Shown in pieces: positions 12,073-22,735 of a stretch of DNA of 64,000 bases. Within the stretch, counting starts at the first letter, position 1. Each line of letters begins with the position of its first letter. A model generated the notes under the pieces. It saw nothing but the letters and a program-made list of their open reading frames with translations, was not told the DNA's origin and did not search any database. Source of the stretch: Mycoemilia scoparia (lineage: Eukaryota > Kickxellomycota > Kickxellomycetes > Kickxellales > Kickxellaceae); NCBI GenBank assembly GCA_027575805.1, contig JANBPU010000020.1:62001-126000 (forward strand). Reading direction: 5' to 3'. A program made the position numbers and the translations under genes.

Positions 12073-15000
12073 TTACAATGTTGCTGCTGACTGAGGCACA
12101 GAATCATATATGTGATCTGGCAACGAGTGAGGATGCTGTCCATTAGTTTTTGGAGATTCATCTATAACAGCCAAATCGGCAGAGTCGATGTGAACAAGAA
12201 GGTCTGTGGAGTATATTTTTGATGTGCTATTACTATCAGCTCCGCCATTAACACATGATGTAGGGACTAGCTCAATGTAGCGGTACCCTTGCTTAATAGA
12301 TTCAATAGACAAACAAGTTGATGCTATCTCATCATCATCATTAAGGATCGAAAACCTGATAAAAGCCAGATGCGGGTCTGGTACAAGAAAGCCGTTTTTG
12401 GCATTTTGCCACTTCACACTGAGCCCACAAACCATACCCGGCGCTGTAGTGTAGGTAGTGCCTGCTGATAGAGTTGCAGTGGCTCCAGGCTTCACACAGA
12501 AACATGGCTCTTCGTTTCCAAAATGACGGCCACTTGGGCAGCTGGCATTTACAGAGCTACAGTCGCTATCTTCGCTATCTGTTTCGCTGTTTAGCCAGCT
12601 AACTGGCCTGTCAGTTGCCGACTTTATAAAGTCCACCATGGAATTACTGCCAACGGTGGCGGTGGTCTTATCAGATATGAACTCTAAATGGCACGTGATC
12701 TCGGATTTTTCGTCGTAAAGCTCGCAGAGATGTGTTCTCCTTATTAAAGATGCTTGTAAAATACTTATGTTTATCATTTTGCAAAAGGATTGTGGGGAGG
12801 TATGGTTCCGGCTATGGCGTAGATAGGAGGGCTTCAAAATGTAGCCAGTATACCCATTAGTTCGGAAAAGCGCATCATTAATTTGCATGGATTTGTCTGG
12901 AGTCTGGTAATTGAGTGCAACCATTTGGCAACCTGACCCCCAGAAACTAAGTGGATTGAAGTTACCAGAGTTAACTCTCGAGAAGTATGGATAAACCCTC
13001 GATATGATCTTTCTATTAAGAGCTACAAGCTTTTCTTTGTTTTCCCGGATAAGCTGTGCGACCTTTTTTTCCGACATAGATATAACCTGGTCATAGTGGT
13101 ATTCGGACAGGGACTTATCTTCATCGAGATGTATTGCCTTACAATACACTATAAGGTTGGATAGCTCTGGTGCAACTTGGCAATTTGACCCAGCGCTGAC
13201 TGTACTTAGATATGATATGGGGATAGACGACCCGTTCGGCGTCATGCTCAGGCTATCGCTGCTGGCATTGCCGCTGCTACTGGTGCTAGTGTTGCTACTA
13301 CTTCTGGAAGTGGAGCTACCACTGGTGCCCATACTGCTAGACCTATGTGCTGTGCTTGGCGCTGTGGTAGGTGAAAGAACCTTGTTTTTTACGATAATCT
13401 TATATTTGAGGTCTTCGGGGGATGGCAGCTGGGACTCTATGTCCTTTTCAAATTTTTTTGTCAGCAAAAAGTCACCTAGAATTTCTTGTAGAATGGATGC
13501 CATACGTTGCTGTTGTGCTAGTGTACAGTGGTTCTCCAGTGACAATACCACAGGGTATGGCGATGTTTCGAAAGCGTACTGTAAGATTGTCTCAATGGCA
13601 TCTTTAAACAGTATCCGCGTGGTACTACAAAAACATATAGACACATTAGTCTTTTTGACATCCAGGCAATCATTCATACATATGGGTGATTATTTTTGAA
13701 GAGCTATAGAGAGTCACTCATTTGGCTGGGATTGCCCCTACAACCATTCGCCCTTCAAAAATTATGATCCATATGAATTATTTGATTTGGTGAATGACAC
13801 TTACAGAGTTCTGCCATGACAAATAACAGGTTCTCCAAGATACCCATCCCAACAATCGACTATATGAAAATAAGAACCAAGTGGCAAAATGTATAATTAC
13901 TGTAGTAGAAGCAGAAATGCAGCTTGGTGAGTTTAGCAAACATCCCGGAGATGTCCAGGAGGAGTGACTTACGTTCTACACAGCGACAACCTCGTTGAAG
14001 CGCACGAGCGTAGCCTTCTATGGAGGAGGCTCCAACTATCTGGTTACTTAGTAGATATGTGTTGTGCGAGGATGCGATGTAGTAATCGTTAATAGGATAT
14101 GACATGTCATGTAGCTTCTGCGAATCGGGTCGGTATCCACTAAGTGCGTTTAGAGATGACCGCAAGAAGGCAGTAAATGAGCTGCGGGTCATGACACCAT
14201 TGGTTGTATATACTTTAAACCACTCCCTCAATATATGCTCATCATATGATTCCTAATTGTCATATCAATAAGAGTTAATATTCATGATATATGTATACTC
14301 CTTTAGTTCATATATAGATGGCGTGTTATACAGTTTGAGTCTGAACATTATAGTGACATATATGTCCAATATCGGTTAATTAAAAGATTTACATATGGTA
14401 AGATTCCACTAGTGCTCAGGCGTTAAATAGACAAAATTGGTCCTCAGGGTTTGGCCCAATCATCAGCCATCTCGTATGCAACTCCCAAGGACTCGCTTTG
14501 TCTAAGGCCACATGAATTTGACCGTATGCATGCATATGTGGAATAATTGCAAAAAATTAATAATGTTATAATTACCTTTTGGTAGATTTTTATGAATGTT
14601 TTAAATTCGTCAAAAGTCATACCAGAGTCAGTATTCTCACACGCTTTTGCAAATGGTTCTTCTGCGACTGCCATATTAAACTGGGATCGCATGAGATTTT
14701 GGAACATTAAGAATGCCTCGGAATCGGTTGAGGACGTGACACTGGTAACGAACTTCTCTGGGCGTCTCGAGAAACTGGGCTGCCTGCTGCGAGAGCGCGG
14801 GGTCGCTGGAATAGAGCCACTCCCGCTGCCAATAATCCTGGGTGGACCCATCATGACAGACTGGAGGGATGGTCCGGGGGCATATGCGAACAGAGGCTGG
14901 TTCCACTTTAGAATTTGGTGCTCGCTCTCCCACCACATACGCCTGATGCAAATATCTTGCCATTGTTTAAGCAGATTCGGAGTATCAGCAGGCTTGCGGG

Positions 15001-16132
15001 CCCTAAGGAGACCCTTTAGGGTCCTTACCCAGTCGACAAATATGTCGTGGCTGTGCGCAGCTACACACACAGACTTGGTCTCGCCATCCTGTCTGTACAC
15101 AATGGCAAACAGAGAATGTCTAAACTCTTCGGCCATTCCGTCAGTATTTGGCATAGCCCACTCAGCCTCACGCCCAACCCGAATCTCAATGATCGACTCA
15201 AGATCGATATGGGCCAGCTTCTTTTTTTTCTTTGAGTTCCAGATAACACGCTGCTGAGACATGTCGATGCGAAAATTGCGCTCATGAAATTTGCGAGATG
15301 TGGCTTTTATGAGATCAGTGCCCTTATGGAGGTGCGGAGGAATTGAGCCAACCAGCGCATTGGATGGTATCTGACACAAGGAAACATAAGAGAAAGAAAG
15401 AGGGTAACTTTCTGAAGAAACGATTGCCAAATCAAGCTGTGATTGCTGAAGTTGGGGCTTCAAAATGCCATTTTTAGCTGAAGAAAAATGATTTTTTGGT
15501 GGTGCTACACACAGATGCGGAAACACAGGGTGAAGGCACGGCAGTGGATGTTCACGGTGGCGACGGCTTATGGATGAAAAAATTTGGGAATTTATCATGC
15601 GAATACGGCTGACTTTGTGCACTGCTCGGTGGCGGAACTCACGGCAGCACTCGTCGTCACGGAACATAGCGGGCGGTGTTATGGCTGCATATGGTGTTAT
15701 CCCCTGGCTAAATGGCCATGAGGCCGTTTGGCATTCGTGGGTATTTCTTGAGCTGATATCAAAGGGGCTATTTGGAACCGTAGCGGCATACTTGTGTGGG
15801 ATATGGAAGCCGTCGCCTGTGGTCCTGGGGTTTGTTTCACCCTTGGCTTCAGAGCCTCCCGCATTTTTGTGGTTGGTGTGGTCTGCAAATGTCGCAAGCG
15901 ACTGCTGGAAACATTTGGACAGGGTTTCCCAAGAGTCGCACCGCTTGGGGGCTGAATTTCTGGTCTCTTCGAGCACAGAAGAATTGGAGCGCTCTAGCAT
16001 TGGTGGGGCATTTGAAGAGTGTGAGCATTTGTTGGTGGGGACCTGGTGGGCAGTAGAGGCATAAGCACTGTCCGCCAAAGGGGGAGGGGAGCTATGGCTT
16101 GGTTTGTCCAGAGGATCAGTGGGGTCGTCCAT
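12073..16132 (-). CDS. PLC1: Phosphoinositide-specific phospholipase C
   Basis: Hydrolyses PIP2 to IP3 and diacylglycerol at the plasma membrane, calcium-dependent. Four exons on the minus strand: 16132-14576, 14252-13973, 13859-13805, 13624-12073, giving about 1147 residues. A disordered N-terminus is followed by a PH domain (about 270-378), an EF-hand-type region (about 390-560), then the X box with [13 protein letters not shown] (catalytic His about 582) and [14 protein letters not shown] then VICHGRT (second His about 627). A Ser-rich linker (about 715-780) separates the Y box ([28 protein letters not shown]) from a C-terminal C2 domain. The start at 16132 is the first ATG; the open frame runs further upstream only from a TTG. 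The intron 13625-13804 carries a MITE-like element, and the intron 14253-14575 another dispersed repeat. A small extra intron around 15359-15400 cannot be excluded, since that N-terminal segment is not conserved. Confidence 0.93.
13679..13775. repeat. MITE-like TIR element, copy D (short form), in PLC intron
   Basis: 97 bp, bounded by CATATGGGTGATTATTTTTG and CCCTTCAAAAATTATGATCC then ATATG, with the internal block TTGGCTGGGATTGCCCCTA. It sits inside the phospholipase C intron between the two halves of the X box (13625-13804). Confidence 0.8.
14436..14530. repeat. Short dispersed repeat in PLC intron (matches 18655-18745)
   Basis: The tract TTGGCCCAATCATCAGCCAT then CTCGTATGCAACTCC recurs at about 18662-18700 as TTGGTCCAATCACCAGCCAT then TTCATATGCAACTCC, and similarity continues through an AAGGCC-TGAA-TTTGACC segment. 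It is non-coding and lies in the intron 14253-14575. Confidence 0.6.
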
Positions 16133-17544
16133 ATTTCCAGCAGGTTGGGAGGGTTTGCACAGAACAGAGCAAAAAAGGCAGAGTGGGACAAGTACCCTCA
16201 AGAGCAGGGAAAAGGCAAAGTGTTTGCTTTTAGGCAAAGCCAAGGCAGGATAATTATTTAAATATTATGACCAGTGAAAGAGAAGGGGGGAAGTGCATAG
16301 ACGCAAACAATATCACAGCTACTCATTATACACAAGCAAAAGACATAATAAAACTGATCGACACTGGGCTCAGCACAGGCTAAAACTTGTTAGGCCTTTG
16401 CAATTACCAGTGAGCACACCAGAAAAATCTAAACACCTGAGGCAGGGCAGTACTACCAATAGTGTTTGAGAAGAATAAGCAGCTGGTGTCTCGATTACTT
16501 GCACATGCCCCAGGCCTACCAAATCAGCGGTGGCGCTCAAGGAAGGCGCTAGAGCCTGAATCGGCAGTAGCACCTCTTTGGCCTCCCAAGAGCCGTGCCC
16601 ATCTCAATCAACGTCTGCCGGTATCGTCTTTGGCCGGGGCACCAAAGGCCCACCACAAGCAGCTGCCATCAATAAGCCAAGACTTCGGCAGATCGCTGTC
16701 AAGTGCCTTATTTCCATCAATAGGGCAATCAAAAGCGAGAATTGGTGGATCCATAGCTTTGCCACACGATCCGAAGACTAATGGCTGTGGATATGCTGCA
16801 TATGCATCATATGTAGCAGTGCATAGATTGGAGTGATTTCTTGCATTGGTGTCTGGTATGGGGTTGAGACAGGAACACCACGGCACACACTGCCCCTGAC
16901 ACAGATGCAAGGCCAGCTCACCAACCTCCTGATCTTGGCCATTCTCCTTATCTTTGCTTCCCCACAAGGACAGGAATGGATGCAAAAGACAAAGTGTAGC
17001 GGCACCCGGGCCCAAACCAAGAGGAGACACAGGGTTGTCGGACAGAGCAAAGCTGCTGCCCTGCTTGCCGCCAGAGCTCATTACTTGGCGCCACCTCTTT
17101 GCAAGGGTTAGGTCCTTGGGCTGTATGCAACGCAACCACCAATCTCCACTTTTCTAGTCGCAGCACGAGTATTTGCAGTACTTGCCATTGGGCACCTGTG
17201 TGCGGCTAAAATCCACCCTTAATTGTCAGAAAAAGCGTGGTTGTTCGCTGCAAGCATTACAAAATACCTCAGGCATATCTTGCACAGCCTACCAGAACAA
17301 TCTTCTTAGTCTGATGTAGCGTCAGCTCACTGACTGGCTGGCAGGCCTTGTGGGAAGATTTTATTATTATGGCTGGTTGTTCCGTACAAAGACTCATTAT
17401 TGATTCTAGTAAATGAGTGTCAAGAAAATCCAATCTATCTCAGAACAATATTGCGCCTGTTGTATTATTATGTTGTCTAAGATCTCAGTGTCTTTGGCCA
17501 AATAAGGGAAGTTGGCGCTTCCCCCACACATCCCAGACATTCTA

Positions 17545-17735
17545 CGAGCATCTGAAATCTTCAGCCGGCAAGTTCTCAATCAAAAGGAACAGAATGGAGC
17601 TCACTTCCTTCCCTGCCAATCAGCCCATAGCACATACGCTTTAGCTAGAATTTGCCAGACTATTGACTATTACCCAAGGTATTATTCTGGTACACCTTTG
17701 AAGGAGGCTCTGCCCGTTATTTGAAAGGGATGCTC
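17545..17735 (+). repeat. Dispersed repeat family 2, plus-orientation copy
   Basis: Recognised by comparison with the reverse complement of 60800-61020. Shared blocks are CAAGTTCTC, CAAAAGG, ATCAGCCCATAGC-CATAC and TTAGCTGGA/TTAGCTAGA, continuing to a CCTTTGAAGGAGGCT/CCCTTTTAGCGGAGACT block. The copies are diverged, with small gaps between blocks. No convincing protein product. Confidence 0.55.
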
Positions 17736-18154
17736 TACAGAAAACTGCATACATAGCCTTAGTATCTGGATGTTCTAGGGCTATGTCGTCCAGATGATAG
17801 CATATTTGCATGTGCATGTATATGTGTATGTCGGGGTTTTGGTGGCATGTAGCTGGCTGCTGTCGGTGGGGGTTTTCAGTGTGCTTGTACGTGTATGTCA
17901 AACGCATGCTGGTGTCTTATCTTCTGGGCTATTCTACCATCCGATTTCAAGATAACCAAATCTCTTTGGGGATGCCTAAACTTGCTGTTTACAACACAAA
18001 TGTCGGGATCGTAGAAACTTCAAAAACCGAAAAATCGAGGTTATAGAATATTCTCTTCGCCATCTTAGCACTGGCATGCTGTATTGTACGAAGTAGGATC
18101 AGAAATAAGCATGGTAGATTCTCCATCAAAAATGTGTCTAATTGCGCTGCTATG

Positions 18155-18386
18155 CCTCCAGCAGATTTAACTCATAAGCCATACATTTTAGGCTGACATT
18201 TAATATATTTCCCTGGTACATGTTTATATGAAATAAGTCTCCTCCAAAAGGATAGTACTAGGATGCTCCCTTGCACACTGGATAATCATCGCTGAGACCC
18301 TATCTAAAATGAATGTGCTATGATTTGATTTTGCAGGAAATGTATGAGGGTATCTATCTTTTCTTTTTTGGTGGAGAACAGCTTGC
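18155..18386 (-). repeat. Dispersed repeat family 2, minus-orientation copy
   Basis: Read on the minus strand, it shares with the 60.8-61.0 kb copy the blocks CCCTCATACATT, CATAGC-CAT, TCTCAG-GA, ATCCTAGT, GGAGACT and, nearer 18.18 kb, AGCCTAAAATGTATGRCTT. It is interrupted or terminated at 18387 by a MITE-like element. Confidence 0.6.
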
Positions 18387-18482
18387 CATATGGGTAATAA
18401 TTTTTGAAGGGTTATATAGTCATCCATTTGGCTGTGATTGCCCCTATAAATATTCACCCTTCAAAAATTATGATCCATATGG
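18387..18482. repeat. MITE-like TIR element, copy E (short form, best preserved)
   Basis: 96 bp with near-perfect termini: CATATGGGTAATAATTTTTG then AAGGGTT on the left, and CACCCTTCAAAAATTATGAT then CCATATGG on the right. The internal block TTTGGCTGTGATTGCCCCTA is the family core. It lies at the edge of a family 2 repeat. Confidence 0.85.
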
Positions 18483-18654
18483 AGACTCTTCCTTTTATAC
18501 ATTGTCCATTAGCCCATATAATGCTGCTTGGAACTTAATATAGTCACGCTTAATTAACTTATTGATACTATATTATCAAGCACCGTGAACTACATGGCAA
18601 AGCTTCAACTGGCAAAATTTCACTTGGGATCAAGCATACTGTAGGCAGAAATGA

Positions 18655-18745
18655 ACCCCCATCATATTTTGGTCCAATCACCAGCCATTTCATATGCAAC
18701 TCCTGAGGGTCCAATTTTGCCCAAGGCCTTGTGAACTTTGACCAG
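18655..18745. repeat. Short dispersed repeat (matches 14436-14530)
   Basis: Second copy of the sequence found in a phospholipase C intron, sharing the CCAATCA-CAGCCAT and TATGCAACTCC blocks. No coding function seen. Confidence 0.55.
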
Positions 18746-19184
18746 CTGCTGAAGGGCAAAACTCCACGATACGTTATGTTTGGCTGAATCTATACATTCG
18801 CAGTACAAAATTGATTGCATTTGGTCATATAAATTCATATGACCATCTTAGGGCCTGCCTGTTTGGATAAAGTGCTGATGACAGTTACACAGAGGATTGT
18901 CAGAAAGTAACCCTTGTAATGATATATTTTGTTCAGCTTATTAGAGCAACAGGAGAATTATCACAAAATTTCTCACAGAATTTCAGGCAAAGAATAAGAT
19001 AAAAACAAATAAAATACAGCAAAATTATCAATAATTACTGGGCTGGCTTTAACTCCAACACATTGGTGGTACATCTTTTTCAGATCGCTTTTAAGCTGAG
19101 GTAATGATTATATCGCATTGTGGATCATTTCAAAACCCCGCGGAATGAGGGGATTTTTTCAGGTATGATGACAAATATACATTA

Positions 19185-20010
19185 AAAATGGAGCCGTCCT
19201 CAGCCATGCCTTGCGCAGAAAAGCATACGAATATTATGGTCATACTCTCCGCTTACAGCATATGACCCAGCTTGGATCGATTATACACAAGTATTATGCT
19301 AATACCAAATTTTCCACTGTTCCTACTGATGCTATTTTAAACTACATGCAGGTGTGAAAACTATTTTTGTGACTTTGGCTATTTTCAGGGAAAATTCTGA
19401 TATTAAGCTGATACTTTCTTTCGATAGTCTTTGGATTAATCTAGAAGGCCGAGTTGAGGATATTGGTTACCTGGAGTGTGTTGGAAGATTTTCTATAGCT
19501 CACACTCATTTAAGTTTATATACTGTGTTGGCAATTATGTGTGTTGAGGTGGCAAATCTCTATAGAATCATGGCCTTTCGAACTGGAAACACACGGATGG
19601 TCAATTGCTGCCTGATGATCAAGCCATGATGCAGGTATCTTTGTAGCTAGAAAAGTTACAAAGCCGCATTACCAGGCTTATAGTAAGTAATACATGGCGG
19701 AGGTCGTCGCTTTTAAATTTCCGATGCGCATGTTCGAAAACGTATTTTCTTTGAGAGAAGCCTTTGCTTATCCTAAACCTGGATGGAATCGGAAACAATG
19801 AGAACAGGTTTCCAATGTTTGTTTCAAAATAAAGGGTTTGAAAATGACGGGTAGTAGCCGCACACATGACCAAATTTTTGGAAAAAACAGGAAAAGCCAA
19901 AAATCTTGGCGTGAGTATAAATTGCAAGGCAGCTTCTGTCATCAGCCTCATCTTTAATGCAAATACCCTATTTTCGCCTATTTATTTCGCCATCATCACA
20001 TTCTTGGTGT
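19185..20010 (+). pseudogene. Degenerate coding region, possibly a pentatricopeptide-type gene
   Basis: Several protein-like segments occur in different plus frames, broken by stops and frame changes. At about 19188-19350 the frame reads HALRRKAYEYYGHTLRLQ and on to TDAILNYMQ, followed by a plausible donor GTGTGA. After an acceptor near 19388, ENSDIKLILSFDSLW follows. Later pieces include DGQLLPDDQAMMQ (near 19600), FENVFSLREAFAYPKPGW (near 19740) and EKTGKAKNLGVSINCKAA (near 19890). The alternation of short helical segments and the G-x-x-P-D and G-V-S-I-N turns look like pentatricopeptide or similar helical repeats, which in fungi usually act on organellar RNA. No single intron model gives one open protein, so a decayed gene is more likely than an active one. 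The family assignment is a guess from texture only. Confidence 0.35.
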
Positions 20011-20186
20011 ACCAGTAAGTGCTGTCCTTTGGCTGGTTGTTGTTTTATCTCTGAGCTTGCTCGCCTATACTCTTGATGATGCTAATAAAGGCCCTATCTC
20101 TTCATATTACTGAAGATATAGATTCCCTTTCTTCCTGAAAACATCCATACAGCTCCGAAATTCTGAACGCATCAGGGCAAAGAGGG

Positions 20187-22208
20187 ATGAGCGAGACAAT
20201 ATCCATCAACACCAGTACGCCCGAAAAGAACCTCAGGGAGCCCCCTCCATGTATAACCCCGATGCTGTCATGGAACAATCTTGTGTACGAGGTTCCTATA
20301 AAAGAAGAGGTAGTTAAAGATGGGAAAAAGGCCACCATAAGGTCACATCGTCGTCTTCTTAAGGACATATCCGGGCGCATCATGCCCGGTGAGATGACTG
20401 CTATAATTGGCAGTTCTGGTGCAGGGAAAACCACGCTTCTCGATACTCTCGCTGGACGCCTCAAGGGTGGCAACCTCTCGGGATCGATAGCATTTCAAGG
20501 ACAACCTCGCGATATACACTTGTACAAACACAAGGTGGCCTTTGTTGAACAGGAAGATCTCCTTTATTCGACATTGACTGTTGAGGAGACCATAAGGTAT
20601 GCCGCCGAGCTGCGTATGCCATCCAGGACTTTCTCTCAGCAGGAAAGAAGCGATAGAGTTGAAAGAGTCATTTCAGACCTGCGCCTCAATAATGTCAGAC
20701 ATACAAGGATCGGCGGTCCGTTCCAGCGCGGCGTTTCCGGCGGCGAGAAGAAGAGAGTCTCGATAGGGGTAGAGATGGTTACAGACCCATCAATCATATT
20801 CTTGGATGAGCCAACGTCTGGCCTTGATAGCAATTCTGCGGACATGGTTGTTGAAATGATACATAGTCTGACAAAGAGTCAGAGCTGTAGTGCAATAATG
20901 ACCCTTCACCAGCCCAGCGCCAAGCTGCTCAATATGTTTGATAAGGTCATCCTTTTGTCAGGAGGCGAGATAGTTTACCAAGGCTGGGTCTCTGCTGTTG
21001 TCGGTTATTTTGGCGACATTGGGTACCCCTGCCCTCCACGCGAAAACCCGGCGGACTACTTTATAGATCTCATGACGATAGACTACAGATCCCCTGAGAA
21101 ACTTGAGGAGAGCCATGCCCGCGTCTCTATTCTTACACAAGCATACAGGACTCATGCACAGCAGCTCGACTCCACTGATAATCGTGCTATGTATGACAGC
21201 AGGCCCAAGGACGAACACAACAGTCAAAATCCAGAAGTTTACAAGTTTCAGGACGCTGCATATGGCAGTGCCAAGGATCTTGAGGGAGGATCGCATCTGC
21301 CAGGCCAAAAGCACCTGGAAAAGCACAGCAGGCTATTCAAGCGCAGTGCATTCCCAAATTCCTGGTTTCATGAGTTTGGGATCCTTGCTCGCAGATACTG
21401 GGTTAGTCAGATGAGAAATGTGGTCTACTTGGCAGGCCTTGGTGGGCAAACACTTATCATGTTTCTTTTAATCGGATTTACATATTTCCAAATGGGGACC
21501 GATGGTGCATCAATCCAAAACAGAATTGGGCTTTTGTACTTTTTGCTCATGTATACCACATTCCCCATCGTCATGCCCTTGCTGCAAGTGCTCATTGAGA
21601 ATCGTGCCATCATGCTGCGTGAGAGAGCATCTGGAGTATACCGCGTCTCTTCATATTACCTCTCAACGCTCATTGTCCAGCTCCCATTTGCATTTATACC
21701 TGGTCTTCTTTTGGCCACTGGTGTATATTTCCTGACCCACCTCCAATACTCTGCGGCAAAATACTTTACATTCTTTGCCATCACGATCAGCATGCAGCTT
21801 GCTTCTGTGGGGCTGGCCTTCATGGTTAGTGCTGCAGTTGAGACATTTGATATCGCGACAATCATAGCTCCGACGCTGATGGTCTTATTTATTCTATATG
21901 GCGGAAATCTGGCCAATGCTGGAACTGTGACTCCAGTTTTACGATGGATAAAGTGGGTCAGCTACATGTACTATGGTTACTCGGGAATTGCCCAGAACGA
22001 GTTTCGTGGGCTCACATTCCATTGTAAATCAGGGACGACTTCGGGCATTTGCTTTGCTAACGGCGAGGAGGTTGTTAGGTCCTATAATCTGGAGCCCTTT
22101 AGCATTGGTGTCTGTATCGTGTTTATTCTAACAATAGCTCTTGTTTTCATCACTGCTGGGTACGCCTTTTTGAGATGGAAGGCAAAGCCTCGATATGCCT
22201 GGGTCTAG
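20187..22208 (+). CDS. ABC transporter, ABCG (WHITE/EPD) half-transporter
   Basis: Single exon, 673 residues, the usual length for a half-size ABCG protein: one nucleotide-binding domain followed by one six-helix membrane domain. Walker A is GSSGAGKTT (75-83), the signature VSGGEKKR (183-190), Walker B IIFLDEPTSGLD (203-214), and the H-loop His about 241 (TLHQPSA). The membrane part begins near residue 410 (NVVYLAGLGGQTLIMFLLIG) and contains about six hydrophobic segments; the C-terminus is short (RWKAKPRYAWV). Half-transporters must dimerise. ABCG members export lipids, sterols or xenobiotics in the plasma membrane or organelles; the substrate cannot be told from sequence. The start at 20187 places the NBD at the expected distance. 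A degenerate MITE-like element follows the stop immediately. Confidence 0.95.
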   Translation: MSETISINTSTPEKNLREPPPCITPMLSWNNLVYEVPIKEEVVKDGKKATIRSHRRLLKDISGRIMPGEMTAIIGSSGAGKTTLLDTLAGRLKGGNLSGSIAFQGQPRDIHLYKHKVAFVEQEDLLYSTLTVEETIRYAAELRMPSRTFSQQERSDRVERVISDLRLNNVRHTRIGGPFQRGVSGGEKKRVSIGVEMVTDPSIIFLDEPTSGLDSNSADMVVEMIHSLTKSQSCSAIMTLHQPSAKLLNMFDKVILLSGGEIVYQGWVSAVVGYFGDIGYPCPPRENPADYFIDLMTIDYRSPEKLEESHARVSILTQAYRTHAQQLDSTDNRAMYDSRPKDEHNSQNPEVYKFQDAAYGSAKDLEGGSHLPGQKHLEKHSRLFKRSAFPNSWFHEFGILARRYWVSQMRNVVYLAGLGGQTLIMFLLIGFTYFQMGTDGASIQNRIGLLYFLLMYTTFPIVMPLLQVLIENRAIMLRERASGVYRVSSYYLSTLIVQLPFAFIPGLLLATGVYFLTHLQYSAAKYFTFFAITISMQLASVGLAFMVSAAVETFDIATIIAPTLMVLFILYGGNLANAGTVTPVLRWIKWVSYMYYGYSGIAQNEFRGLTFHCKSGTTSGICFANGEEVVRSYNLEPFSIGVCIVFILTIALVFITAGYAFLRWKAKPRYAWV

Positions 22209-22209
22209 A

Positions 22210-22343
22210 ATATGAGTGTCTATTTTTTGGGGGGAGGGTGATGCTGTTTGCTGATAAGTCGTGGTCGCTAAATTTGCTCCGATTTTCACCATGATCGCCG
22301 ACTACCAAAATGTACCCTTCCTTCAAAAATTACCACCCATGTA
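22210..22343. repeat. MITE-like TIR element, copy F (long, degenerate)
   Basis: The left end is degraded (TATGAGTGTCTATTTTTTGG then GGGGAGGGTGAT); the right end is clear: CTTCCTTCAAAAATTACCAC then CCATGTA. It begins within a few bases of the ABCG stop codon, so it may form part of that transcript's 3' UTR. Confidence 0.55.
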
Positions 22344-22735
22344 TTTTGTGTTCTTTTGCTTAATATTAGTGCTTTATATTTGATTTATTAAATGTGGTTA
22401 AACATAGCTTGACTTGTAAGCATATTTGACTTTTGGCATTTTCAGCAATATATTTATTCTTTGGTCATGGTCCAAGCGGTGCATTCTCATAACCAGTCAC
22501 CCAACTGGCACTATTTACTGCGCAAATATCTGATATCTTTGTTATCACAATGAGCAACCCATTACTGCACCACTAATCGATTTTTACAGGCCCCATAACG
22601 GAATTTTCTATGTCTGGTCACATATATAGATAAGGCCCAAAAATATACGTCTGATCAAATTGGTGACCTCAATTCTTCTACCTTTAACCTCAGGACATTA
22701 TAACACAGACATACACTACTGCTCATATAGCGGCT
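22344..22735. other. Spacer between ABCG gene and mitochondrial carrier
   Basis: About 390 bp, AT-rich; no gene seen. Serves as promoter of the carrier gene. Confidence 0.5.

Larger units (their letters stand above)
16133..19184. other. Repeat-rich gene-poor region upstream of PLC1
   Basis: No intact gene recognised. Around 16.3-17.2 kb the DNA is less AT-rich and open in several frames on both strands, but no frame resembles a family. From 17.5 kb on it contains two copies of a dispersed repeat (17545-17735 and 18155-18386), one MITE-like element (18387-18482) and a copy of the repeat found in a PLC intron (18655-18745). The first few hundred bases probably include the PLC1 promoter. Confidence 0.5.

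Noticed and set aside
13157..13699. 180-codon plus-strand frame opposite PLC1
   Set aside because: Antisense shadow of the Ser-rich PLC linker; it gives a leucine run by complement.
16133..16243. Hydrophobic leader ([17 protein letters not shown]) in frame upstream of PLC1, resembling a signal peptide
   Set aside because: That extension starts only at a TTG codon, and fungal PLCs are cytosolic with a PH domain. The first ATG is at 16132.
16462..17166. Overlapping open frames of 90-175 codons on both strands
   Set aside because: Several frames are open at once, as expected in a less AT-rich patch. None resembles a protein family and no splice pattern links them.
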